Shown here: positions 1-6,308 of the stretch, one piece after another
How positions within the stretch are numbered: the first letter of the stretch is position 1
How the letters are laid out: every line of letters starts with the position of its first letter
Notes under the pieces: generated by a model
The model's input: only the letters and a program-made list of their open reading frames with translations
Database searches by the model: none
What the model was told of the DNA's origin: nothing
Made by a program: the position numbers and the translations under genes
NCBI GenBank assembly: GCA_934655935.1
Contig: CAKUHJ010000072.1
Location: forward strand, 1-9,544
DNA: 9,544 nt
DNA from: an uncultured Oscillospiraceae bacterium
Lineage (GTDB): Bacteria; Bacillota; Clostridia; Oscillospirales; Oscillospiraceae
Direction of reading: 5' to 3'

Positions 1-1
1 G

Positions 2-55
2 CAGAAGCTGGAACTGGTAGACGCCGCCGTGAAGCATCTGAAAGCGCAGCAATAA
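2..55 (+). CDS. C-terminal end of an unidentified protein (partial)
   Basis: An open frame enters from the left edge and ends at TAA (53-55). It encodes 17 residues, reading QKLELVDAAVKHLKAQQ. The tail is charged and probably helical, too short to assign to a family. It runs toward the HTH gene and shares the hairpin at 64-102 with it. As the gene facing the interrupted sigK inside the putative element, it could be the element's recombinase, which in skin elements lies next to the sigK 5' half. That is only a positional guess. Confidence 0.45.
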   Translation, partial: QKLELVDAAVKHLKAQQ

Positions 56-63
56 TACATAGC

Positions 64-102
64 AAACGAGCAGGCCGGCCTCAATAGCCGGTCTGCTCGT
101 TT
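64..102. terminator. Bidirectional hairpin between convergent genes
   Basis: Arms 64-79 and 87-102 pair over 16 positions with one G-T type mismatch around a 7-nt loop (CTCAATA). The outer pairs are AAA and TTT, so each strand ends the stem in three T residues, a weak but symmetrical U-tract. It lies between the stop of the plus-strand gene (55) and the stop of the HTH gene (113), where a shared terminator is expected. Confidence 0.7.
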
Positions 103-112
103 ACTGCTATGG

Positions 113-652
113 TTATGTCTGTTTGAAATACTTCTCCCATGTGGATTTGAAAATCTGCACGCTTCCCTGTTCCCATCGCTTGAACTTTTGCAGCGGGACG
201 CCAAGCTGCGTGGCATATGCCTTCTGCGTCAAGCCGAGCCGCTGGCGTATGGCTTTGATCTGCGCTCCCTGACCCCGCAGCAGAAACAGGTTATAGTCAT
301 CCAGCAAATCCTCCAGCGGCACTTCAAACAGCTCCGCCAGCTTCTCCATATGCTCCTTCGGATAAAAGTCCCGCCCTGCCTCTTCGTAATGGATGTAGGT
401 ACTGCGGTCAATACCCGCATAGTCTGCCACGTCTCTCTGCCGCAGTCCTTTCTGATAACGATACCACCGCAGCTTGTCCGCAATTTCCGTGATCTCGGAT
501 GCGTCCGAAAACCGCAGATTGAACTTCTCGGCATCCAAAAACTTATGTGGAAGGACGACCGGGAACTTGAGAATTTGAAGCGGCGCAACTTTTAACGTAC
601 CTGCAACATTCGCAGCCAATACATAGCTGCGGACTTTCAGGCGGCAGAACAT
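113..652 (-). CDS. Two-domain helix-turn-helix (XRE/Cro-type) regulator on the element
   Basis: Probable DNA-binding regulator of 179 residues if it starts at the ATG at 652. The first HTH spans about residues 61-117, with the pattern [19 protein letters not shown] and a following helical region ending LEDLL. The second spans about 132-163, with [15 protein letters not shown] and KRWEQG, the usual Cro/C1 recognition-helix ending. The N-terminal 55 residues are basic and hydrophobic and I do not recognise them. The open frame extends to an ATG at 736, but that start lies inside retained sigK sequence and neither ATG has a good ribosome-binding site. From 652 the gene overlaps the sigK fragment (stop at 637-639) by 16 bp, suggesting coupled translation. 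Possible roles are element repressor or excision-control factor; no function is proven. Confidence 0.75.
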   Translation of the reverse strand: MFCRLKVRSYVLAANVAGTLKVAPLQILKFPVVLPHKFLDAEKFNLRFSDASEITEIADKLRWYRYQKGLRQRDVADYAGIDRSTYIHYEEAGRDFYPKEHMEKLAELFEVPLEDLLDDYNLFLLRGQGAQIKAIRQRLGLTQKAYATQLGVPLQKFKRWEQGSVQIFKSTWEKYFKQT

Positions 653-1056
653 AGACCATTTTGCCCCAAAAGGTTCATGGTTTTCCACCTCAACCGCCGT
701 TTGTTCCGCTGTGATAGGATAGTATTTTCTACACATCTGGCTGCATAGGTTGCAAGCCGTGCGCCCTTTTCCGGATTGAAGGTGGAAATCCCCTTGATCA
801 GTCCGATGGTGCCAATCGAGATCAGATCCTCCTGATCTGCGTTCTGCGCGTAGTATTTTTTCATGATGTGCGCAACCAGCCGCAGATTGCGCTCAATCAG
901 GATGTTTCGGGCTTCCAGATCCCCTGCCGCGCTCCTTTGAAGATAGTTCCGCTCCTCCTCCGCGCTCAAGGGCTTGGGAAAGGAACCGGATGCGCTGCTC
1001 AGGCGGAGCGAGGAGAGCATGCTGCTGAGCATGAGCCAGACCGCTGCGGAAAACAT
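637..1056 (-). pseudogene. sigK: RNA polymerase sporulation sigma factor SigK, N-terminal half, interrupted
   Basis: SigK directs late gene expression in the sporulating mother cell. From the ATG at 1056, residues 2-20 are hydrophobic, like the membrane-tethering pro-sequence of Bacillus pro-sigma-K. SFPKPLS follows at 25-31, then sigma region 2: [17 protein letters not shown] around 48-64, [13 protein letters not shown] at 77-89 and [11 protein letters not shown] at 101-111. After about residue 114 the frame runs into element DNA and adds a 25-residue basic missense tail before the stop. The -10-recognition helix, region 3 and region 4 (-35 recognition) are absent, so this form cannot act as a sigma factor. 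The break falls at the known skin insertion site, so the gene is probably interrupted developmentally rather than dead. The start at 1056 is chosen because GGAGG ends 8 nt upstream; the ATG at 1071 overlaps that site. Confidence 0.88.
715..735 (-). other. Putative recombination junction (attachment site) within sigK
   Basis: On the minus strand the sequence reads TGT GTA GAA AAT ACT ATC CTA, for C-V-E-N-T-I-L. Intact SigK proteins read C-I-E-N-E-I-L here, so the match runs through GAAAAT and then changes. In B. subtilis the crossover lies in a short repeat at the matching codons. Recombination with the distant partner site would replace ACT and everything after it with the sigK 3' half. The exact crossover cannot be fixed without the other junction. 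Confidence 0.55.
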
Positions 1057-1064
1057 TCGCATCA

Positions 1065-1069
1065 CCTCC
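1065..1069 (-). promoter_or_regulatory. Ribosome-binding site that sets the sigK start
   Basis: Minus-strand GGAGG lies 8 nt before the ATG at 1056. It sits within the first two codons after the upstream ATG at 1071, and 1 nt before an ATG at 1062, so neither of those can use it. Confidence 0.75.
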
Positions 1070-1077
1070 ATATAGGA

Positions 1078-1107
1078 ACTGTATTCCGTCAGCGCTTGTC
1101 CAAATTC
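1078..1107 (-). promoter_or_regulatory. Candidate sigma-E-type promoter of sigK
   Basis: GAATTTG (1107-1101) and AATACAGT (1085-1078) are separated by 15 bp. They partly match the sigma-E pattern (about 5 of 7 and 6 of 8 positions). Bacillus sigK is transcribed by sigma-E with SpoIIID, so such a promoter is expected here. The implied leader is very short, about 15 nt, which weakens the call. Confidence 0.25.
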
Positions 1108-1120
1108 CGCGGGTCAAGCC

Positions 1121-1165
1121 AAAAAATCCCCAGCGTGTCGGAAATGCCTTTTCGACACGCTGGGG
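1121..1165 (-). terminator. Strong intrinsic terminator of the hutU-hutI transcript
   Basis: Arms 1128-1140 and 1153-1165 form a perfect 13-bp GC-rich stem with a 12-nt loop. On the minus strand it is followed by ATTTTTT (1127-1121). It faces transcripts coming from hutI and separates them from sigK. Confidence 0.9.
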
Positions 1166-1349
1166 CTCGCTATTAACGTTGCTTCAGGCTTCGCGTCAAA
1201 GCAGCCTGCACAGGCACGCGAGCGCGGCACAGGCCGGGAGACAGAGCGCGAAATGCAGCAGATGAGCCCTCCGGTTATAGCCGAATTGATGCGGCCCCAC
1301 AACGCCCTTCAGCTCCGGATAAAGTGCAGAAAGCAAGTATGAATCCGCT
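1166..1349. other. Gap between hutI and its terminator; no firm gene
   Basis: This is the 184-nt 3' untranslated stretch of the hut transcript. In one minus-strand frame, sequence is open from just inside the hutI end to a TGA at 1196-1198. It encodes a tail of about 45 residues ending in a hydrophobic, cysteine-rich run (LLHFALCLPACAALACLCRL) that could span a membrane. Its only usable starts are a TTG at 1336 or internal GTGs, with no ribosome-binding site. I see no RNA gene, and no convincing protein gene. Confidence 0.4.
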
Positions 1350-2579
1350 TCAGAAAACGGGTCTCCCCTGCTTGACGACGCCGCTTACCAGGTTGCTGCC
1401 CATGCGGTAGAAGATATAGGCAAGGTCCTGGGCGTCCCAGAGGGTAAGGTCCGCGGCCTTTCCGGGCTCGATGCTGCCGATCTGCCCTGCGCGGCAGATG
1501 GCGGCGGCCGCGTTCAGGGTAACGCCGGTCAGCGCCTGCTCCGGCGTCAGACGATAGCGCAGGCAGGCAAGATTCATGACCAGCTGCAGGTTCAGGCTCG
1601 GGCAGGAGCCGGGATTAAAATCGGACGCCAGCGCGACCGGTACGCCCGCGTCAAGCATGCTGCGGGCGGGAGCAAAGTCCGCGCCCAGATACAGGCTTGT
1701 CGCCGGCAGGCAGCACGCGACGCTCCCGCCGGCCCGCAGCGCCTCAATTCCGGAAGCCCGGCAGACAATCAGGTGCTCCGCAGAGACGGCTCCCAGGCGG
1801 CCTGCAAGCTCGCTTGCGCCGATGGCGTCAATTTCATCGGCATGCACCTTGAGCTTCAGGCCGAGCGACTGCGCGCGGAGAAGAATCTGCTCGCTTTCCG
1901 TGACGGTAAACGCGCCTGTTTCGCAGAAAACGTCGCAGAATTCCGCAAGCTGCTCCTCTCTGACCGCCGGCAGAACCGTCTGGCAGATCAGGCGGATATA
2001 GCCGGCGCGGTCCTGCGTGTACTCCTCCGGCATGGCATGCGCGCCAAGATAGGTGGCCGCGAGCGAAATCGGCTGCGTCTGGTCAAGCCGCCGGATGACG
2101 CGGAGCATTTTTAGCTCTGTTTCAAGATCCAGCCCGTAGCCGCTTTTCGCCTCAACCGTCGTCACGCCGAGACGGAGCATCTGCGCAAGCGCGGTCCGGC
2201 CCCTTTCATAGAGCGTCTGCTCCGGGGCCTGCCTGGTTGCGCGGACGGTGGAGAGAATCCCGCCGCCCTCGGCTAGAATGTCAAGATAGCTTGCGCCGTG
2301 CAGCTTTTTTTCCAGCTCGTTCTGCCGCCAGCCGCCAAAAATCAGGTGCGTGTGCGCATCCACCAGCCCCGGCGTCACAAGCCTTCCGCCCGCATCCAGG
2401 ACGGAGACCTCCTCGGCGTCCGGCGTTCTTCTGCTCCCTGTGGCCAGAATTTTTCCGTCCTCTATGAGAATCCAGGCGTCCTTCTGCAGCCGGATTTCCC
2501 CCTGCTGTGCGCCTGCGCGGGCAGAATGCCCCTCCGGCGTTGCAAGAAGGCCGATATTCTGAATCAGAAGATGTTCCAT
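1350..2579 (-). CDS. hutI: Imidazolonepropionase
   Basis: Cytoplasmic amidohydrolase that hydrolyses 4-imidazolone-5-propionate to N-formimino-L-glutamate, the third step of histidine degradation. The 409-residue length is normal for HutI. Metal-site residues are visible: H76 and H78 in PGLVDAHTHLIFGG (70-83), H246 in KVHADEID (244-251), H269 in SAEHL, and D320 in ASDFNPGSCPS (318-328). SGYGLDLETELKML (146-159) and the C-terminal GSIEPGKAADLTLWD (368-382) are family hallmarks of the barrel and the second beta-sandwich part. The start follows hutU by 15 nt, with only a G-rich stretch (GGGCGGGGTAGG) as ribosome-binding site, so translation probably depends on hutU. It is the last gene before the terminator at 1121-1165. 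No active-site residue appears to be missing. Confidence 0.96.
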   Translation of the reverse strand: MEHLLIQNIGLLATPEGHSARAGAQQGEIRLQKDAWILIEDGKILATGSRRTPDAEEVSVLDAGGRLVTPGLVDAHTHLIFGGWRQNELEKKLHGASYLDILAEGGGILSTVRATRQAPEQTLYERGRTALAQMLRLGVTTVEAKSGYGLDLETELKMLRVIRRLDQTQPISLAATYLGAHAMPEEYTQDRAGYIRLICQTVLPAVREEQLAEFCDVFCETGAFTVTESEQILLRAQSLGLKLKVHADEIDAIGASELAGRLGAVSAEHLIVCRASGIEALRAGGSVACCLPATSLYLGADFAPARSMLDAGVPVALASDFNPGSCPSLNLQLVMNLACLRYRLTPEQALTGVTLNAAAAICRAGQIGSIEPGKAADLTLWDAQDLAYIFYRMGSNLVSGVVKQGRPVF

Positions 2580-2594
2580 GTGCCTACCCCGCCC

Positions 2595-4616
2595 TTAAAA
2601 GCCGGCCTTTTTCAGCGCGGACTGCACAAGGGCGTCCTCTGCCAGATAGGGCAGGGTGATCTGGTCCTCGCCGCGATGGGCCTCGTTATACTCCGCCGCA
2701 GTCTGCATGGCGTTTTCGTTTCTGGCCCAGCTCCTCCTGGCGACGCCGACCATCGTGTCCCACGGCATGGCCATGCGGAGAATTGCATCCACGCGCTCCG
2801 AGCCGTCCAGCACCATGCCGAAGCCGCCGTTGACGGCGCGCCCGACGCCGGTTCCGCCACCGTTGTGAAGCGCAATATAGCTCATGCCGCGCGCGGCGTT
2901 CCCGGCGAAGCACTGCGCGGCCATCTCCGCCATGATGTTGGAGCCGTCCTTGATATTGGAGGTTTCGCGGAAGGGCGCGTCCGTGCCGCCGGTGTCGTGG
3001 TGGTCCCGGCCAAGCATGACGGGGCCGATTTCCCCTTTTCGGACCATCTCGTTAAAGCGCAGCGCAAGCTCCGTCCGCCCCTGCGCGTCCTGATAGAGAA
3101 TGCGGCACTGCGTGCCGACGACCAGACGGTTTTTTTCCGCGTCGCGCACCCAGACGTAATTGTCATAGTCCTGATAGCGCCGGTTGTGCGTGCGCAGATA
3201 CTCGGCTGCCGCCTGGTCCGTTTTCCGCAGGTCCTCAGGCCTGCGGCTCAGGCAGCACCAGCGGAACGGACCGTAGCCGAAATCAAACAGGCACGGGCCG
3301 AGAATATCCTCCACATAGGAAGGAAACACAAAGCCGTCCAGATCGTTTTCCCCATTTTTGCATACGCTTTTCACGCCCGCATCATAAACGGCCTTGAGGA
3401 AGCTGTTCCCGTAGTCAAAGAAATAGGTGCCGCGCGCGGCGAAGCTGCAGATCAGCGCATAATGGCGCCGAAGCGTATGGTCCACAAGCTGCCGGAAGCG
3501 CGCCGGGTCCGCAGAAAGAAGCCTTGTCCGCTCGTCAAAGCTCAGCCCCTGCGGGCAGTAGCCGCCGTCGTAGGGCGCGTGGCAGGAGGTCTGATCGCTC
3601 ATCAGGTCGACGTGGATTTCCTGCGCATAAAGATATTCCAGAAGGTCGACAATATTGCCGTTGTAGGCGACCGCGCAGGGCTTTCCTTCGGCCTGATGCG
3701 TGCGCGCAAGGCGCACGGCCTCCTCCAGGCTTTGCGTGCGGTGGCTGACCCAGCCCTGCGTGAAGCGTGTTTCAATCCGCGAAGCGTCCACCTCCGCGAT
3801 GATGGACGCCGCGCCCGCAATTTCCGCCGCCTTTCCCTGCGCGCCCGACATTCCGCCAAGCCCCGCCGAGACAAACAGCTTTCCGACCAGATTTTCGTCG
3901 TTGCGGAGGCCGAGCTTCAGCCTGCCCGCGTTCAGAAGCGTATTGAACGTGCCATGGACGATGCCCTGCGGGCCGATGTACATCCAGCCGCCGGCTGTCA
4001 TCTGCCCATAGTTTGCAACGCCAAGCGCCGCTGCGCGGTTAAAATGCGCCTGATTGTCAAACTCTCCGATCATCAGTCCGTTTGTGATGATCACACGGGG
4101 CGCAAGCCGGTGGCTCCGGAACAGGCCCAGCGGGTGCCCGGACATCACGACCAGCGTCTGCTCACCGGTCAGCTGCTCGAGATATTTTTTAATCAGCCGG
4201 TACTGCATCCAGTTCTGGCAGACCTGGCCTGTTTCGCCGTAGGTTGTAAGCTCGTAGGGATAGAGCGCAACGTCAAAATCCAGGTTGTTGTCGATCATGA
4301 CCTGGATGGCCTTTCCCTCTGTGCAGCGGCCCTGATATTCCTCAATCGGCCTTCCGTAAATCCTTCCGGCGGGCCGGAAGCGGTAGCCGTAGATCCGGCC
4401 GTGCTCCCTGAGTTCCCGGGCAAACTCCTCCGCCATCTGCGCGTGGAAGCGGGGCGGAATATAACGCAGGGCGTTGCGGACGGCAAGCACGCGGTCTGCC
4501 GCGGAGAGCTGCGCCTCGCGGTAGGGCGCGCGGCGAAAGCTGCTTTCCAGCGGCGGATAATCCGGAAGCGTGTCATCCAGCTTGATGGTCATACAGGATT
4601 CAGGATGTTTGTACAT
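2595..4616 (-). CDS. hutU: Urocanate hydratase (long form)
   Basis: Adds water to urocanate using tightly bound NAD+ as electrophile, giving imidazolonepropionate for HutI. From the ATG at 4616 the protein has 673 residues, matching the longer urocanase type of anaerobes rather than the roughly 555-residue Pseudomonas/Bacillus type. In this numbering, GGMSGAQGKAAEIAG (254-268) is the Rossmann-type NAD segment and DLMSDQTSCHAPYDGG (337-352) is strongly conserved. FGYGPFRWCC (446-455) probably holds the catalytic cysteine. DHHDTGGTDAPFRET (538-552) and HNGGGTGVGRAVNGGFG (584-600) complete the active-site signature. The start at 4616 is preferred because GAGGA lies 5 nt upstream, whereas the ATG at 4637 has no such site. 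It is the first gene of the hutU-hutI unit and diverges from ftcD. An antisense open frame covering most of it reflects GC-rich codon bias. Confidence 0.96.
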   Translation of the reverse strand: MYKHPESCMTIKLDDTLPDYPPLESSFRRAPYREAQLSAADRVLAVRNALRYIPPRFHAQMAEEFARELREHGRIYGYRFRPAGRIYGRPIEEYQGRCTEGKAIQVMIDNNLDFDVALYPYELTTYGETGQVCQNWMQYRLIKKYLEQLTGEQTLVVMSGHPLGLFRSHRLAPRVIITNGLMIGEFDNQAHFNRAAALGVANYGQMTAGGWMYIGPQGIVHGTFNTLLNAGRLKLGLRNDENLVGKLFVSAGLGGMSGAQGKAAEIAGAASIIAEVDASRIETRFTQGWVSHRTQSLEEAVRLARTHQAEGKPCAVAYNGNIVDLLEYLYAQEIHVDLMSDQTSCHAPYDGGYCPQGLSFDERTRLLSADPARFRQLVDHTLRRHYALICSFAARGTYFFDYGNSFLKAVYDAGVKSVCKNGENDLDGFVFPSYVEDILGPCLFDFGYGPFRWCCLSRRPEDLRKTDQAAAEYLRTHNRRYQDYDNYVWVRDAEKNRLVVGTQCRILYQDAQGRTELALRFNEMVRKGEIGPVMLGRDHHDTGGTDAPFRETSNIKDGSNIMAEMAAQCFAGNAARGMSYIALHNGGGTGVGRAVNGGFGMVLDGSERVDAILRMAMPWDTMVGVARRSWARNENAMQTAAEYNEAHRGEDQITLPYLAEDALVQSALKKAGF

Positions 4617-4621
4617 AGGCG

Positions 4622-4626
4622 TCCTC
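4622..4626 (-). promoter_or_regulatory. Ribosome-binding site that sets the hutU start
   Basis: Minus-strand GAGGA lies 5 nt before the ATG at 4616. It falls inside the reading frame that would begin at the ATG at 4637, so it supports the shorter protein. Confidence 0.7.
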
Positions 4627-4643
4627 GCTTTCGTCATTTTGTC

Positions 4644-4679
4644 AGATAAAGTATTGAAAATTTATCTTATTTTTTATCT
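4644..4679. promoter_or_regulatory. Candidate operator: inverted repeat plus extra half-site
   Basis: AGATAAA (4644-4650) and TTTATCT (4661-4667) form a 7-bp inverted repeat with a 10-bp spacer. A second TTTATCT copy at 4673-4679 sits 12 bp further on. The sites lie at and downstream of the likely hutU transcription start, in a very AT-rich block. This suits a repressor of hutU that could also influence the ftcD promoter. No regulator gene for it is in the window. Confidence 0.45.
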
Positions 4680-4682
4680 ATA

Positions 4683-4710
4683 TTGCATTATAACAGGGAT
4701 GTGATATAAT
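4683..4710 (+). promoter_or_regulatory. ftcD-fchA promoter (sigma-A type, extended -10)
   Basis: The -10 box TATAAT (4705-4710) is preceded by TGA, an extended -10 motif. The -35 box is TTGCAT (4683-4688) with a 16-bp spacer. Transcription should start near 4717, giving a leader of about 30 nt that contains GGAGGA. Confidence 0.75.
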
Positions 4711-4715
4711 AGCAA
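4687..4715 (-). promoter_or_regulatory. hutU-hutI promoter (sigma-A type)
   Basis: On the minus strand a -35 box TTGCTA (4715-4710) and a perfect -10 box TATAAT (4692-4687) are separated by 17 bp. The start would be near 4680, with a leader of about 64 nt containing the TTTATCT repeats. It overlaps the ftcD promoter almost completely. Confidence 0.7.
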
Positions 4716-4734
4716 CCGGCAGAACGAAAGATTT

Positions 4735-4740
4735 GGAGGA
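4735..4740 (+). promoter_or_regulatory. Ribosome-binding site that sets the ftcD start
   Basis: GGAGGA lies 7 nt before the ATG at 4748. A TTG at 4733 in the same frame overlaps this site and is therefore unlikely to be the start. Confidence 0.85.
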
Positions 4741-4747
4741 TCAGACC

Positions 4748-5665
4748 ATGCCGAAGCTCATCGAATGCATCCCGAATTTCAGCTGCAGTCGCCAGAAGGA
4801 CCCGGCGGCCTATCAGGCACTCGTGGATACGGCAAACAGCATTCCCGGCTGCACGCTTTTTGACGCGCAGACGGACGGAAACCACAACCGCTGCGTCTTT
4901 ACCCTGATCGGCTCGCCTGCGGCGGTGGAGGAGGCTGCGTTCCAGCTGACGAAGACCGCCGCCGCGCACATCGATATGAATTTCCACCGCGGGGAGCACA
5001 AAAGAATGGGCGCGGCCGACGTCATCCCCTTTGTGCCGCAGGTGGACGTCACGATGGAGGAGGCCGTCGCCTGCTCGCGGCGCGTGGCAAAGCGGATCTG
5101 GGAGGAGCTTTCCATCCCCTCCTTCCTGTATGAGGCCAGCGCGGCGCGGCCGGAGCGGCAGGATCTTGCCGAATGCCGGAAGGGCGAATTTGAAGGAATG
5201 CCGGAAAAGCTGCTCCGGCCGGAATGGGCGCCGGATTTCGGCGAGCGGAGGATTCATCCGACGGCCGGCGTCAGCGCCGTCGGCGCGCGCATGCCGCTCA
5301 TCGCGTATAACTGCAATCTTGCAACCGGCGACGTGCGCATCGCAAAGAAAATCGCAGCCGCAATCCGCGCGAAATCCGGCGGCTTCCGCAGCTGCAAGGC
5401 GATGGGCTTCATGCTGGCCGACCGCGGCGTTGCGCAGGTCTCCATGAATCTGGTCAATTACGAGGATACGCCGATCTACATGGTCTACGAGACCGTCTGT
5501 ACGCTCGCCGAGCATTACGGCACGCGGGTGACGGAAAGCGAGATTGTCGGCCTGACGCCCGCAATGGCGATGCTGGAGTGCGCAAAGTTCTATCTGAAGG
5601 CCCATGATTTTAATTGCCGCGAGCAGGTGGCGGAATATCACATTCTGGATATGCTGGCGGAGTGA
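4748..5665 (+). CDS. ftcD: Glutamate formimidoyltransferase
   Basis: Transfers the formimino group of N-formimino-L-glutamate to tetrahydrofolate, giving glutamate and 5-formimino-THF, the last step of this histidine route. It has 305 residues, typical of the stand-alone bacterial enzyme; in mammals this domain is fused to the cyclodeaminase. It opens with KLIECIPNFS, the N-terminal signature. DGNHNRCVFT (43-52) is the substrate/folate loop. HRGEHKRMGAADVIPF (80-95) holds H84, which aligns with catalytic His82 of the porcine enzyme. VGARMPLIAYNCNL (178-191) belongs to the C-terminal half of the transferase. It is first in the rightward unit, with fchA starting 10 nt after its stop. Confidence 0.96.
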   Translation: MPKLIECIPNFSCSRQKDPAAYQALVDTANSIPGCTLFDAQTDGNHNRCVFTLIGSPAAVEEAAFQLTKTAAAHIDMNFHRGEHKRMGAADVIPFVPQVDVTMEEAVACSRRVAKRIWEELSIPSFLYEASAARPERQDLAECRKGEFEGMPEKLLRPEWAPDFGERRIHPTAGVSAVGARMPLIAYNCNLATGDVRIAKKIAAAIRAKSGGFRSCKAMGFMLADRGVAQVSMNLVNYEDTPIYMVYETVCTLAEHYGTRVTESEIVGLTPAMAMLECAKFYLKAHDFNCREQVAEYHILDMLAE

Positions 5666-5675
5666 GGAGAAGCTT

Positions 5676-6308
5676 ATGACGCTCAGAAATTACACAGTTG
5701 AGGATTTTTCATCCTTGGTTGCCTCCAATGCGCCGGCCCCGGGCGGCGGGTCCTGCGCGGCGCTGCTGGGCGCGCTCGGCGCGGCGCTGACTGCGATGAC
5801 TGCGGCGCTGACGCAGGGCAGAAAAAAATACGCCGCGTTCGAAGAAAACGCGGCGAGGGTACAGGCAGAGTGCGAGGCGGTGCGCGAAGCGCTTCTTGCG
5901 CTCATGCAGCGCGATACGGAGGCCTTCCGCACGGTTTCGGACGCGTATGCCATGCCGAAGCAGACGCAGGCGCAGCTGGACTGCCGCTCCGCGGCCATCC
6001 AGAGGGCGCTCCGGCTGTGTACAGGGACGCCGCTTGAGATGATGCGCTGCGCAAACGAGGCGCTGGAGCTGGCGGCATCCCTGTCGGACGGCTACAACGT
6101 TTCGGCGGCAAGCGACCTTGGCGTTGCGTTTCTGGCGATGGGGGCGGCGCTTCGGGGCGCATGGCTCAACGTGCGCATCAATCTGGCCTCCATCTCAGAC
6201 GAAGCCTTTGTCCGCGAAGCCGCAGAGCAGGCGCAGGCGCTGCTTCAGCAGGGACTCCGGCTCTCGGAGGACGGCTATGCGCGCGTCCTGCGGACAATCG
6301 AAGGATAA
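5676..6308 (+). CDS. fchA: Formimidoyltetrahydrofolate cyclodeaminase
   Basis: Converts 5-formimino-THF to 5,10-methenyl-THF and ammonia, passing the histidine-derived carbon to the one-carbon pool. It has 210 residues, all-helical, the usual size for the free-standing enzyme. APAPGGGSCAALLGALGAAL (residues 19-38) is the family hallmark. SDGYNVSAASDLGVAFLAMGAA, around 143-164, is the second conserved block. The start at 5676 is fixed by AGGAGA 5 nt upstream, which overlaps the end of ftcD; the pair is clearly co-transcribed. In-frame sequence upstream of 5676 belongs to an overlapping frame of ftcD and is not coding here. A hairpin shared with convergent galE follows the stop. Confidence 0.94.
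   Translation: MTLRNYTVEDFSSLVASNAPAPGGGSCAALLGALGAALTAMTAALTQGRKKYAAFEENAARVQAECEAVREALLALMQRDTEAFRTVSDAYAMPKQTQAQLDCRSAAIQRALRLCTGTPLEMMRCANEALELAASLSDGYNVSAASDLGVAFLAMGAALRGAWLNVRINLASISDEAFVREAAEQAQALLQQGLRLSEDGYARVLRTIEG

Larger units (their letters stand above)
1..725. mobile_element. One end of a skin-like element interrupting sigK (partial; continues left of window)
   Basis: The sigK reading frame (minus strand, from 1056) follows its family to A-R-C-V-E-N and then breaks near 715-735. The sequence to the left is unrelated and looks less GC-rich than the hut and nfn genes. In Bacillus subtilis and Clostridioides difficile, sigK is split by a prophage-like 'skin' element. In B. subtilis the break falls in this same A-A-R-C-I-E-N-E-I-L stretch, and a serine recombinase removes the element in the mother cell. 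The element side here holds an HTH regulator and the end of a convergent gene. The recombinase, the sigK 3' half and the other end are not visible. The break position is read directly; calling it an excisable element is inference. Confidence 0.7.

Noticed and set aside
188..595. Plus-strand frame of 135 codons opposite the HTH gene
   Set aside because: The minus-strand product has two recognisable HTH motifs; this one has none.
1114..1302. Minus-strand frame of 62 codons between hutI and sigK
   Set aside because: It starts with TTG without a ribosome-binding site, and its C-terminus is the terminator hairpin translated.
2298..4649. Open frame of 783 codons on the plus strand opposite hutU
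   Set aside because: It is antisense to a clear hutU with all family motifs, its product has no recognisable domain, and long antisense frames are expected opposite GC-rich codons.
4688..5641. Open frame of 317 codons on the minus strand opposite ftcD
   Set aside because: It is antisense to ftcD, with His/Arg/Ala-rich composition and no motifs; it runs across the promoter region of the real gene.
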